A DNA stretch of 64,000 nt from Comamonadaceae bacterium (lineage in GTDB: Bacteria; Pseudomonadota; Gammaproteobacteria; Burkholderiales; Burkholderiaceae_C): assembly GCA_027484105.1 (NCBI GenBank), contig JAIXUG010000005.1:310001-374000 (forward strand), in the 5' to 3' direction. Position numbers and translations under genes: made by a program. The notes under the pieces were generated by a model that had not been told where the DNA came from, ran no database searches, and was given only the letters and a program-made list of their open reading frames with translations. The number at the start of each line of letters is the position of its first letter. Positions within the stretch are counted from its first letter, which is position 1. Positions 8,172 to 17,323 of the stretch are shown piece after piece.

Positions 8172-9053
8172 TCATCCCAAGCCCAATGCCATGACGCCCG
8201 CGGCGATCAGCACAGCCCCTGCGATGCGCGGGCCCCGGTCTTTCTCGCCCAGCAGGTGGCCGCCGAGCAAAGCGGCAAAGAGCATGGAGACCTCTCGAGC
8301 CGGAGCCACATGCGACAGGGGGGCCACTTGCAAGGCGTACAACACCATCACATAAGACACTGGGCTGAAGATGCCAACGATCAAGGCATAGCGCCTTTGC
8401 TGCAACCACAGCGCCCACACAGTCTGGCGATCACGCAACAAAGTGGGCGTCAGGAAAACGAGGCGCATGAGGTTGCCAAAATAATCGACCAATATGGGTG
8501 ACATCAAGGCCACCTTGACGGCATAGCCATCGACCACGGTGTAACTGGCAATGAACACACCCGTGATGCCTCCGTAAAAAATGCCGGTGCGCACACGCGC
8601 TTGTTGCTGCGGGTCATGCGCGGCCTTCCACAAGCCGGGGCCTCCCGCGATGAGGAACACACCGCCCACCACGCCCAGAATGCCAGCCAGACCCAACGCT
8701 GAGATCTGCTCACCCAGCAAGAAAATCGCCACCATGGACGACAGCAGCGGCCCCGAGCCTCGCGCCAGCGGGTACACCACCGTCAAGTCTGCCTTGCGGT
8801 AGCCACGCAGCAGCACAATGAAATACACGATGTGCAGCAAGGCACTGGCCAGCACCAAGGCCCACTCCAGCAGGCCCCAGGCGGGCACCTGCTTCCAGCC
8901 CACCCACAGGCCCACAGGCGCCCAAAACACCATCAACACCACCGAGGTGAAGGCCACAAAACGAACATCACCCCCCGCTTTTTTCGCGGCGATGTTCCAG
9001 CAGGCATGGATAAAACCTGCCAGAACGACCAGAGCAAGCGCACTCAGTGGCAT
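8172..9053 (-). CDS. EamA/DMT superfamily transporter
   Basis: Multiple TM segments, LAGFIHACWNIAAKKAGGD, YRKADLTVVYPLARGSGPLLSSMVAIFLLGE. Confidence 0.88.
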   Translation of the reverse strand: MPLSALALVVLAGFIHACWNIAAKKAGGDVRFVAFTSVVLMVFWAPVGLWVGWKQVPAWGLLEWALVLASALLHIVYFIVLLRGYRKADLTVVYPLARGSGPLLSSMVAIFLLGEQISALGLAGILGVVGGVFLIAGGPGLWKAAHDPQQQARVRTGIFYGGITGVFIASYTVVDGYAVKVALMSPILVDYFGNLMRLVFLTPTLLRDRQTVWALWLQQRRYALIVGIFSPVSYVMVLYALQVAPLSHVAPAREVSMLFAALLGGHLLGEKDRGPRIAGAVLIAAGVMALGLG

Positions 9054-9060
9054 GGACGTG

Positions 9061-9081
9061 AAAAAGCCCCTTGCGGGGCTT
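9061..9081 (-). terminator. Rho-independent terminator-like hairpin downstream of the BLUF gene
   Basis: Minus strand AGCCCCGCAAGGGGCTTTTT. Confidence 0.75.
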
Positions 9082-9095
9082 GGCGTGAAGCGGGA

Positions 9096-9518
9096 TTAAG
9101 CCCGACCGATGATGGACGCGGTGGCCATCAGCTCTTCCAGCAAGGCCAGCGAGACTTTGCCCGACACGTTGTAAGGGTCCAACTCGGCACGCTCGGAATA
9201 CTTGAGCAGGATATTGGTATTGACGCGCGAGGCGTCGACCTGGCCCATGGTCCAGCCACCAAAGCGGCGCTCCGAAATTTCTTCGTAGTGCAGCAAGACC
9301 ACGTCTTTGTGGCGCGCATCTTTCTGGATGTGGCCGTAAAGCTCACTCACGGCATTGCGTCCACCTTCAATGGCTTGCAAAAAGATGCCGCCGCCATAAC
9401 AAAGGATGCCGGTGATGCCGGTGCTGGGGTTGAATTGACGTGAGCGCGTCAAAATGGCCTCGATGGTCTCAGGGCTGTCATCCACCACACGGCTGGCGTA
9501 AAGCAGGCGTACCAACAT
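9096..9518 (-). CDS. BLUF domain blue-light photoreceptor protein
   Basis: LLYASR...ILTRSRQFNPSTGITGILCYGGGIFLQAIEGG...RRFGGWTMG; the Tyr (Y7), Asn (N30), Gln (Q48), Trp (W89) and Met (M91) expected around a BLUF flavin site are present. Confidence 0.93.
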   Translation of the reverse strand: MLVRLLYASRVVDDSPETIEAILTRSRQFNPSTGITGILCYGGGIFLQAIEGGRNAVSELYGHIQKDARHKDVVLLHYEEISERRFGGWTMGQVDASRVNTNILLKYSERAELDPYNVSGKVSLALLEELMATASIIGRA

Positions 9519-9520
9519 GG

Positions 9521-10255
9521 TCAGTTCTTTCCAGGAATCAATGAGAGGAATTCACGGCGCAAGTTCGGGTCCTTGAGGAAGGCCCCACGCATGACCGAAT
9601 TGATCATCTTGCTGTCCATGTCTTTGACGCCGCGCCAGCCCATGCAGTAGTGGCTCGCTTCCATCACGATGGCCAGGCCATCGGGCTGGGTTTTGCGCTG
9701 GATCAGGTCGGCCAGTTGCACCACGGCTTCTTCCTGGATTTGGGGGCGCCCCATGATCCATTCGGCCAGACGGGCATATTTGGACAGGCCAATCACGTTG
9801 GTGTGCTCATTGGGCAGCACGCCGATCCAGATCTTGCCAATCACCGGGCAAAAGTGGTGACTGCAGGCGCTGCGCACGGTGATGGGGCCGACGATCATCA
9901 ACTCGTTCAGGTGCTCGGCATTGGGGAATTCGGTGATCTCGGGGCCCTCGACATAACGGCCCTTGAACACTTCTTTCAGGTACATCTTGGCCACACGTCG
10001 CGCCGTGTCGCCGGTGTTGTGGTCGTTCACGGTGTCGATGACCAGACTGTCCAACACGCCAGACATCTTGTGGGTCACTTCATCCAGGAGTTTTTCGAGC
10101 TCTCCTGGTTCGATGAATTCAGCGATGTTGTCATTGGCGTGAAAACGCTTGCGGGCAGCCTGGATGCGCTCGCGAATCTTGACGGAAACGGGTACGCCTT
10201 CGTCTTCGGGTGTGGCGGCAGAAGCGGTCATGGCGTCTGATGATTTCATTAACAT
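9521..10255 (-). CDS. folE: GTP cyclohydrolase I
   Basis: SACSHHFCPVIGKIWIGVLPN, VIGLSKYARLAEWIMGRPQIQE, GVKDMDSKMINSVMRGAF; start codon uncertain (10255 or 10249). Confidence 0.95.
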   Translation of the reverse strand: MLMKSSDAMTASAATPEDEGVPVSVKIRERIQAARKRFHANDNIAEFIEPGELEKLLDEVTHKMSGVLDSLVIDTVNDHNTGDTARRVAKMYLKEVFKGRYVEGPEITEFPNAEHLNELMIVGPITVRSACSHHFCPVIGKIWIGVLPNEHTNVIGLSKYARLAEWIMGRPQIQEEAVVQLADLIQRKTQPDGLAIVMEASHYCMGWRGVKDMDSKMINSVMRGAFLKDPNLRREFLSLIPGKN

Positions 10256-10318
10256 GGGAAAGATCGTAACAGCGATTGATCGTCTCACAACGATCAGGGG
10301 TTTGGCCCCAGTGGCTGC

Positions 10319-11551
10319 TCAATAACGGTGGCCCGTGATGAACAGCGCCAAACGCATCAAGCCAAAGGCCACAAGGTCGCGCAAGCGCTGGCGCCAATGC
10401 CGCTGCATGAAAGACGCGTTGACAGGGTAACTCTGGGTCTCGATGACCTCGCTCAAGCGCTGATGCAAGCGTTGCGCAAACAAGCTTTCAGCCACCACCA
10501 CATTGGCCTCGCGTGCCAACAGCAGACTCAAGGGGTCGAGGTTGGATGAGCCCACGGTGGCCCAGGGTCGATCGTGATGGGCATCCACCACCGCCACTTT
10601 GGCATGCAAAAAGCTGGCGTCGTATTCGTAAATCTCCACGCCCGCCGCCAACAATGCGCCATAAACCGGGCGGGCAGCGTGGTATTGCATGAAGTACTCA
10701 TAGCGCCCCTGCAGCAGCAAGCGCACACGCACACCCCGCCGGGCGGCATGCACCAAGGCCTGGCGCAGCCTGCGACCCGGCAAAAAATAGGCATTGGCGA
10801 TCAAGACGTCATGCCGGGCCAGGCCAATGGCTTTGAGGTAGGAGCGCTCAATTTGGCTGCGATGCAACACGTTATCGCGCAACAACAATGCCGCTCGGCT
10901 GGGCGATGGCGAACCATCGGGCAAAGGCAGCGCCTGCTTTCTGGGCAAGGACAAGCCCGCCGTCTTGAAAGAGCGCCAGGCCATGGGAATTTGACGCTCG
11001 CGTGCATGCTGCGCGCCCTGCAAACGCCACCACAACTGGGACATGCTGTCCTGGATGTGCCCCACCAGTTCGCCTTGTGCACGGACGGCAAAGTCCAAGC
11101 GAGGCCGAGCCAGAGTGCCGTGGCGGGGGTCGTACCAGTCATCGAGTATGTTGATGCCCCCACAAAAAGCCATGCCACCGTCCACAACGCAGAGTTTTCG
11201 GTGCAAACGTCGCCAGCGGCTCGGAATCAGCAAACCCAAAGTGCCCAAAGGGGCATAAACATGACACTCGACCCCTGCTTTTGCAAAACGCAAACGCCAG
11301 ACTTCGGGGAAATTTGGCGTGCCCACACCATCCACCAGCAACCACACCCGCACACCGCGCAACGCCGCACGCTCCAGGGCCTCGGCCACCATGACGGCTG
11401 CCCCATGGACATCAAAGATATAGGTTTCCAGCAACACATGGGATTGCGCTTGGTCCATCGCCTGCACGAGGCTTTCAAAATAGGCCAGGCCGCCTTCAAT
11501 CAGCTCAATCTGATGCCCATCTCGCAATGCGGGGTGATGACGCATGCTCAA
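10319..11551 (-). CDS. clsB: Cardiolipin synthase (phospholipase D family)
   Basis: Two HKD motifs: HRKLCVVDGGMAFCGGINI and HAKVAVVDAHHDRPWATVGSSNLDP. Confidence 0.88.
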   Translation of the reverse strand: MSMRHHPALRDGHQIELIEGGLAYFESLVQAMDQAQSHVLLETYIFDVHGAAVMVAEALERAALRGVRVWLLVDGVGTPNFPEVWRLRFAKAGVECHVYAPLGTLGLLIPSRWRRLHRKLCVVDGGMAFCGGINILDDWYDPRHGTLARPRLDFAVRAQGELVGHIQDSMSQLWWRLQGAQHARERQIPMAWRSFKTAGLSLPRKQALPLPDGSPSPSRAALLLRDNVLHRSQIERSYLKAIGLARHDVLIANAYFLPGRRLRQALVHAARRGVRVRLLLQGRYEYFMQYHAARPVYGALLAAGVEIYEYDASFLHAKVAVVDAHHDRPWATVGSSNLDPLSLLLAREANVVVAESLFAQRLHQRLSEVIETQSYPVNASFMQRHWRQRLRDLVAFGLMRLALFITGHRY

Positions 11552-12303
11552 TCGTTCCAGGCGAATTCAGCCACCAAAGGCAGGTGGTCCGACATGCGCT
11601 GCCAAATGCGCCCCGAAGGCACCATGGCATGCAAGGGCGTCAAGCCGCGGGCATACACATGGTCCAACTGGTTCAGGGGCAAGCGCGAAGGGTAAGTGGG
11701 CGTGGGCTTTTCCCGCCACTCACGAAAACCCGCCTGCGCCATGCGCCGCCCCAGCCCCGTGCCCCAGTCATTGAAGTCACCCGCCACCAGCACCGGCTCA
11801 TGCGCTGGCACGTCTTGCGCAATGTGCTCCAGCAAGAGGGCCACCTGACGCACTCGGCTGGCAGGCACCAAACCCAAATGCACCACCAGCACATGCACCC
11901 GTCGGTCCACAACCTCGACCTGGGTATGCAAAAAACCGCGCTGCTCAAAGCGGTGGTCCGAAATATCGCGGTGTTGGTGTGTCAGCACGGGCCAACGTGA
12001 CAACAAGGCATTGCCATGCTCACCGTGCCGCGTGATGGCGTTGGTGCGGTAAATGGCCTCGTAGCCCTCGGGCGCCAAAAATTCAGCCTGCGGCTGTGCG
12101 GGCCAGTGTGCAAAAAACCTCGCCTCGCGGTGGTTGATCTGACGCACCTCCTGCAAACAAACGATGTCGGCATCGAGCTGTTCGACCGCGTGACCCAGGT
12201 TATGGATCTCCAGGCGTCGCGCAGGCCCCAGCCCCTGCACCCCCTTGTGGATGTTGTAAGTGGCCACCCGCAACACCGGGTGTTCGTGTCGTTCGGGCTT
12301 CAT
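11548..12303 (-). CDS. Endonuclease/exonuclease/phosphatase family protein
   Basis: LRVATYNIHKGVQGLGPARRLEIHNLG, IVCLQEVR, LVAGDFNDW, MSDHLPLVAEF. Confidence 0.9.
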   Translation of the reverse strand: MKPERHEHPVLRVATYNIHKGVQGLGPARRLEIHNLGHAVEQLDADIVCLQEVRQINHREARFFAHWPAQPQAEFLAPEGYEAIYRTNAITRHGEHGNALLSRWPVLTHQHRDISDHRFEQRGFLHTQVEVVDRRVHVLVVHLGLVPASRVRQVALLLEHIAQDVPAHEPVLVAGDFNDWGTGLGRRMAQAGFREWREKPTPTYPSRLPLNQLDHVYARGLTPLHAMVPSGRIWQRMSDHLPLVAEFAWND

Positions 12304-12770
12304 GGCACACACGAGCGCAAGAACCTGGGCAGCATCAGGATGGCCTCGGCATTCGATGGAGAGAAACACTGGTCTGCCGCTTCATGCCAATCGAGCCACT
12401 GCCATTCGGTGTGCTCTGTCGGACTCAAGGTGATGGGCATTTTTGCAGGCACCATCAAGCCAAAGAGCCGTTCGGTGTTGCGACTCACATCGGGGTGGTA
12501 ACGCCAGCGCCAAGCCGGGTAGATGTCGTACACATTCTCCAACTGCCAATCTTGCAAGTGACATTGCGGATGCGAGGCGTCGATGCCGGTTTCTTCCCGA
12601 ACTTCGCGCATCGCGGTTTCAGACCAACTCTCGGCACTGTGGTCTTTGCTGCCCGTGACCGACTGCCAAGTGCCCGCGTCGGCTCGGCGAATGAGCAGCA
12701 CCTCGCGCTTGGGGGTATGGATGACCACCAACACGGATTCCGGGATCTTGTAATTCATTTCAGTCACCAT
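12300..12770 (-). CDS. nudB: Dihydroneopterin triphosphate diphosphatase (NUDIX)
   Basis: NUDIX box GSKDHSAESWSETAMREVREETGI; PESVLVVIHTPKREVLLIRRAD. Confidence 0.85.
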   Translation of the reverse strand: MVTEMNYKIPESVLVVIHTPKREVLLIRRADAGTWQSVTGSKDHSAESWSETAMREVREETGIDASHPQCHLQDWQLENVYDIYPAWRWRYHPDVSRNTERLFGLMVPAKMPITLSPTEHTEWQWLDWHEAADQCFSPSNAEAILMLPRFLRSCVP

Positions 12771-12808
12771 GCCATTCTAGGCAGCCCAGGTCTTGATAGG
12801 ATGACGGC

Positions 12809-13432
12809 ATGTTGCCCTCCCCCACGTCCACCGGTTCAGCAGCCTGCGCCCCACTGCTGGTCGCCCACCAGTTGAGTGGTGGACCGCCTGACCATGTGGT
12901 CATTCGTCAGCTGAATGCCGCATGGTCTGCTGGGCTGCACTGGATCTGTGGCGACGAGGGCTGTGGCAAAACCAGTTTGTTGCGCTTGCTGGCGGGCGAT
13001 CTGCCAGCCCAGAGCGGTCGCGTGCAAGCGCCCCCAGGTGGTGTGTTTTGGGTCAACCTCAAAGGCAAAGAACACGACCCCACGACCGTGCAAGGGTGTT
13101 GGCAACAACTGCAAGCCTCTTACCCCCATTGGCAAGTTGAGCTGCAGCAAGAGCTGGAAGCAGCGCTCGACATGGGGCAGCACCGCCACAAACCGCTGTA
13201 CATGCTGTCCACTGGCAGCCGCCAAAAAGTCATGCTGGTCGCCGCCTTGGCGTCGGGTGCCACGGTGACCTTGCTGGACCAGCCCTTTGTCTCCCTTGAC
13301 CAACTGTCGATCCGGGTGGTCAAAGACTTTTTGTCTGAAGCGAGCCAGCACCCCAGCCGCGCCTGGATTGTGGCGGACTATGAAGTCCCGCACGAATTGA
13401 CTGTGACCAGTGTGCTCCATCTCACCAACTGA
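12809..13432 (+). CDS. Orphan ABC-type ATP-binding protein (CcmA-like)
   Basis: Walker A GDEGCGKTSLLRLLAGDLPAQSGRV, signature-like LSTGSRQKVMLVAALASGATVTLLDQPFVSLD; no permease gene adjacent. Confidence 0.75.
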   Translation: MLPSPTSTGSAACAPLLVAHQLSGGPPDHVVIRQLNAAWSAGLHWICGDEGCGKTSLLRLLAGDLPAQSGRVQAPPGGVFWVNLKGKEHDPTTVQGCWQQLQASYPHWQVELQQELEAALDMGQHRHKPLYMLSTGSRQKVMLVAALASGATVTLLDQPFVSLDQLSIRVVKDFLSEASQHPSRAWIVADYEVPHELTVTSVLHLTN

Positions 13433-13539
13433 CTGCTGAAGACCTTCACCTTTGAGAAGTCAGGGCAAAACAGTCGCGCCCCGCCAGAATTAGGGCCTTT
13501 CAGCGCTATGCCCCATAATGCGTGCGTGCACGTCATGAA

Positions 13540-13652
13540 AAACGGCACTAGTCAGGTGATCGGTCAGTTTCGCGCGCTACGGCGGCAGTTCTCAGTTTGT
13601 TGTGCTTTCGGGACCCCATCGCTTTGTTTTTTTGTATTTCTGAGGAGTCCCC
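13540..13652 (+). promoter_or_regulatory. Candidate structured/cold-responsive 5' leader of the RRM gene
   Basis: Intergenic stretch CACTAGTCAGGTGATCGGTCAGTTTCGCGCGCTACGGCGGCAG...TTTTTTTGTATTTCTGAGGAGTCCCC-ATG; long for a simple RBS region; structure not computed. Confidence 0.35.
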
Positions 13653-14069
13653 ATGGGCAATAAACTTTACGTCGGCAATTTGCCGTACAGCGTTCGCGAC
13701 GAAGACCTGCAACAGGCTTTTGGCGAATTTGGCGCCATCACCAGCGCCAAAGTCATGATGGAGCGTGACACTGGCCGCTCCAAAGGCTTTGGTTTTGTGG
13801 AAATGGGCAGCGATGCCGAGGCACAAGCCGCCATCAACGGCATGAATGGCCAATCTCTGGGTGGCCGCAGCATCACCGTGAACGAAGCCCGTCCGATGGA
13901 GGCACGTCCTCCACGCACAGGTGGCTTCGGTGGTGGTGGCGGTTACGGCGGTGGCGGCCGCTCCGGTGGCGGTGGCTACGGTGGCGGTGACCGCTCCGGC
14001 GGCTACGGCGGTGGCGGCGATCGCTCCGGCGGTGGCGGCTACGGCGGTGGTGGTCGCGGCGGCTACTGA
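13653..14069 (+). CDS. Glycine-rich RNA-binding protein (RRM domain)
   Basis: KLYVGNLPYSVRDEDLQQAFGEFG...RDTGRSKGFGFVEM (RNP2/RNP1) followed by a GGYGGGGRSGGGGYGGGDRSGG tail. Confidence 0.95.
   Translation: MGNKLYVGNLPYSVRDEDLQQAFGEFGAITSAKVMMERDTGRSKGFGFVEMGSDAEAQAAINGMNGQSLGGRSITVNEARPMEARPPRTGGFGGGGGYGGGGRSGGGGYGGGDRSGGYGGGGDRSGGGGYGGGGRGGY
13920..14066 (+). repeat. Degenerate in-frame tandem repeat encoding (GGGYGGGGRSGG)n
   Basis: Iterated GGTGGCGGTTACGGCGGTGGCGGCCGCTCC-like units. Confidence 0.8.
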
Positions 14070-14143
14070 GCCCTGCACCCCTTCAACGGCTTGAATGCCG
14101 TTGTCAAATTTTGGGTTCAGCCTCACGGCTGACCACCAACATC

Positions 14144-14178
14144 AAAGGCTTCAAGACTTCGGTTTTGAAGCCTTTTTT
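14144..14178 (+). terminator. Rho-independent terminator of the RRM gene
   Basis: AAAGGCTTCAA GACTTCGGTT TTGAAGCCTTTTTT. Confidence 0.9.
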
Positions 14179-14266
14179 GTGGGCCAGTCACAACTTGTCA
14201 AAACAGCCATGCGTTTGAGCCGTCTTCCGCCTTGGGCTGACGAAGGCCCACACATTTGACCCACCA

Positions 14267-14298
14267 ACGACAACGCCACCCGAAGGTGGCGTTGTCGT
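14267..14298. terminator. Strong hairpin downstream of aspS, probable terminator
   Basis: ACGACAACGCCACC CGAA GGTGGCGTTGTCGT; weak U-tract. Confidence 0.55.
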
Positions 14299-14318
14299 TT
14301 GGCAGGTTGGAGCGCAGC

Positions 14319-16133
14319 TTATGCGGCTTTGGCCGTGTCCACGTTGCGCAACTTGATGTGCAATTCGCGCAGCTGCTTTTCGTCCACCGGGCTGGGCGCT
14401 TGCGTGAGCAAACACTGCGCACGTTGGGTCTTGGGGAAGGCGATCACGTCGCGGATCGATTCGGCACCGGTCATCAAGGTCACGATGCGGTCCAGGCCGA
14501 AGGCCAAGCCACCGTGTGGCGGTGCACCGTATTGCAGGGCGTCGAGCAAGAAGCCGAACTTGAGCTGGGCTTCTTCGGGCGTGATCTTCAAAGCGTCAAA
14601 CACTTTTTGCTGCACGTCTGCGCGGTGGATACGCACCGAGCCGCCGCCCATTTCCCAGCCGTTCAAGACCATGTCGTAGCCCTTGGAGATGCACTTCTCG
14701 GGGGCGGTGACCATCCAGTCTTCGTGGCCGTCTTTGGGCGCGGTGAAGGGGTGGTGCACGGCGGTGTAGCGTTGGCTTTCGTCGTCGTATTCGAACATCG
14801 GGAAGTCCACCACCCACATGGGGGCCCAACGGTCTTCGAACAAGCCGTTCTTCTTGCCGAACTCGCTGTGGCCGATCTTGATGCGCAAGGCGCCGATGGC
14901 GTCATTAACAATCTTGGCCTTGTCGGCCCCGAAGAAAATCAGGTCGCCGTTTTGCGCACCGGAGCGCTCCAACACCGCATTCAATGCAGCGTCGTGGATG
15001 TTCTTGACGATGGGCGACTGCAAACCATCACGGCCTTTGGACAGGTCGTTGACACGGATGTAAGCGAGGCCCTTGGCCCCGTAGATCTTGACGAACTCGG
15101 TGTACGCGTCGATCTCGCCACGGCTGATGCCACCGCCCTCGACCGAGCCGCCCGGCACACGCAGGGCCACCACGCGGCCACCCTTCATGTTGGCCGCGCC
15201 CGAGAACACCTTGAAGTCCACATCGCCCATGACGTCGGTGACTTCGGCAAACTGCAGCTTCACGCGCAGGTCGGGCTTGTCAGAGCCGTACAGGTGCATC
15301 GCATCCTGGTAGGTCATGACGGGGAATTCGCCGAGGTCCACACCGATGGTGTTTTGGAACACGCGTTTGATCATGCCCTGGAACATGTCGCGGATCTCTT
15401 CTTCGGTCAGGAAGGAGGTTTCGATATCGATCTGGGTGAATTCGGGCTGGCGGTCTGCACGCAAGTCTTCGTCACGGAAGCACTTGGTGATCTGGTAATA
15501 ACGGTCATAGCCCGCGACCATCAAGAGCTGCTTGAACAGCTGGGGCGACTGCGGCAAGGCAAAGAACTGGCCATCGTGGACGCGGCTGGGCACCAAATAG
15601 TCGCGCGCGCCTTCGGGCGTGCTCTTGGTCAGCATGGGGGTTTCGATGTCCACAAAGCCGTTTTCGTCCAAGTACTTGCGCACCTCCATCGCCACCTTGT
15701 AGCGCAGCATGAGGTTGTTTTGCATGTAGGGGCGGCGCAGGTCCAGCACGCGGTGCGTCAGGCGTGTGGTTTCGGACAAGTTGTCTTCGTCAATCTGGAA
15801 CGGGGGTGTCACAGAAGCGTTCAAGACGATCAACTCGTGGCAAAGCACTTCGATCTTGCCGCTTTTGAGGTTGTCGTTGGTGGTGCCCTCAGGACGCGCA
15901 CGCACCACACCTTTGATTTGCACACAGTACTCGTTGCGCACGTCTTCGGCCACTTTGAACATGTCGGGGCGGTCGGGGTCGCACACCACCTGCACATAGC
16001 CTTCGCGGTCGCGCAGGTCGATGAAGATCACGCCACCGTGGTCACGGCGACGGTTGACCCAGCCGCACAGGCTCACGGTTTGGCCAGTCAGGGCTTCGGT
16101 CACCAGACCGCAATAGTGGGAGCGCATGGACAT
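14319..16133 (-). CDS. aspS: Aspartyl-tRNA synthetase
   Basis: [43 protein letters not shown]; class II motif 3 [15 protein letters not shown]. Confidence 0.97.
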   Translation of the reverse strand: MSMRSHYCGLVTEALTGQTVSLCGWVNRRRDHGGVIFIDLRDREGYVQVVCDPDRPDMFKVAEDVRNEYCVQIKGVVRARPEGTTNDNLKSGKIEVLCHELIVLNASVTPPFQIDEDNLSETTRLTHRVLDLRRPYMQNNLMLRYKVAMEVRKYLDENGFVDIETPMLTKSTPEGARDYLVPSRVHDGQFFALPQSPQLFKQLLMVAGYDRYYQITKCFRDEDLRADRQPEFTQIDIETSFLTEEEIRDMFQGMIKRVFQNTIGVDLGEFPVMTYQDAMHLYGSDKPDLRVKLQFAEVTDVMGDVDFKVFSGAANMKGGRVVALRVPGGSVEGGGISRGEIDAYTEFVKIYGAKGLAYIRVNDLSKGRDGLQSPIVKNIHDAALNAVLERSGAQNGDLIFFGADKAKIVNDAIGALRIKIGHSEFGKKNGLFEDRWAPMWVVDFPMFEYDDESQRYTAVHHPFTAPKDGHEDWMVTAPEKCISKGYDMVLNGWEMGGGSVRIHRADVQQKVFDALKITPEEAQLKFGFLLDALQYGAPPHGGLAFGLDRIVTLMTGAESIRDVIAFPKTQRAQCLLTQAPSPVDEKQLRELHIKLRNVDTAKAA

Positions 16134-16178
16134 GTTGTACTTTCTGAAAACGCAGTAACAGTTCGAAAAAAGAGAGCT

Positions 16179-16862
16179 TCAGGGGGCTTTCGGGGCCTTC
16201 AGGGCATCAGCCCCGGGTTTGGCTGTGCGAATCGGGGGCACCATCACGCCCATGGAGATGATGTACTTGAGGGCGTCGTCCACGGTCATGTCGAGCTCGA
16301 CCACATCGGCCCTGGGCATCATCAAAAAGAAACCCGAAGTGGGGTTGGGGGTCGTGGGCACATACACGCTGACCATGGGCTGGCTCATGTGGGTGGCCAC
16401 TTCACCCCCAGGTTGCCCCGTCAGGAAAGCCACGGTCCATGAACCTTGCCTGGGGTACTGCACCAACAAGGCCTTGGAAAACGCATGGCCGCTGCCTGAA
16501 AACAAGGTGTCGGCCACCTGCTTGACGCTGGTGTAAATGCTGCGCACCACAGGGATGCGGTTCATCATGCCGTGCCATTTGCGCAACCACCATTGGCCAA
16601 ACATATTGGCCACAAACACACCCGTGGCGAAAATGAACACGGCCACAATGGCCACACCCAAACCAGGCACACCCCGCAGGTATTCGGCATTGGCATGAAT
16701 TCCTGGAATCAGGGTGTCGGCCGCATGGAGCACCGCCCGAAAGATGGCGTCGAGCACGCCCACCAGCCACATGATGACCCACACCGTGATGCCCATGGGC
16801 AGCCACACCAGCAAGCCGGTGATGAAGTACTGTTTGAAGCTGCGTTGTGACATGAGGGTCAA
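16179..16862 (-). CDS. DUF502 family membrane protein
   Basis: KQYFITGLLVWLPMGITVWVIMWL...YTSVKQVADTLFS...VYVPTTPNPTSGFFLMMPRADV. Confidence 0.9.
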   Translation of the reverse strand: MTLMSQRSFKQYFITGLLVWLPMGITVWVIMWLVGVLDAIFRAVLHAADTLIPGIHANAEYLRGVPGLGVAIVAVFIFATGVFVANMFGQWWLRKWHGMMNRIPVVRSIYTSVKQVADTLFSGSGHAFSKALLVQYPRQGSWTVAFLTGQPGGEVATHMSQPMVSVYVPTTPNPTSGFFLMMPRADVVELDMTVDDALKYIISMGVMVPPIRTAKPGADALKAPKAP

Positions 16863-16887
16863 TCGTGGGCTAAGGTTTCAGTGCGCA

Positions 16888-17208
16888 TCAGTGGCAAGCA
16901 CAAGACGCCGCACAGGCGCTGGCGCTGGTTGATGCTGAAGGCGTCGTCTCACTGCCCGCTGAAGGCGCAGGGCTGGCCACGGCGTCGGTGGCCGCTGCTG
17001 CTGGGGCGGCAGTTGCCGCCCCCCCAGAGCCTTTGAAATCGGTGGCGTACCAGCCGGTGCCTTTGAGCTGGAAACCAGGCGCTGTGAGTTGCTTGTTGAA
17101 TTTGGGCGCACCACAAACCGGGCAGTCGGTCAGGGGCGCATCGCTGATTTTTTGCAGAACATCCTTGGCATGGCCGCAGGCGTCGCATTTGTAAGCGTAG
17201 ATGGGCAT
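16888..17208 (-). CDS. FmdB family zinc-ribbon protein
   Basis: MPIYAYKCDACGHAKDVLQKISDAPLTDCPVCG...GFQLKGTGWYATDFK. Confidence 0.92.
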   Translation of the reverse strand: MPIYAYKCDACGHAKDVLQKISDAPLTDCPVCGAPKFNKQLTAPGFQLKGTGWYATDFKGSGGAATAAPAAAATDAVASPAPSAGSETTPSASTSASACAASCACH

Positions 17209-17323
17209 GTGAAAAGCCTTTGAGGGTGATGCAAGAAAACCTTCAATTATAGGCTTGGCAACGCCCTTCAAGGTCTTGACACCTCTGGCTGCCCCCACTC
17301 TCAGGGGCAGCGGCAGTGTCACA

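Noticed and set aside
13920-14066. Possible CRISPR or satellite array from the periodic GGTGGCGGT units
   Set aside because: Repeats are in frame and encode the Gly-Tyr-Arg-Ser tail of an RNA-binding protein; no spacers.
13548-14126. 192-aa minus-strand Ala/Thr-rich ORF
   Set aside because: Complement of the Gly-rich repeat region of the RRM gene.
14256-16442. 728-aa plus-strand ORF antisense to aspS
   Set aside because: Entirely opposite a confident aspS; His/Val/Gln-rich shadow ORF with no recognisable motif.
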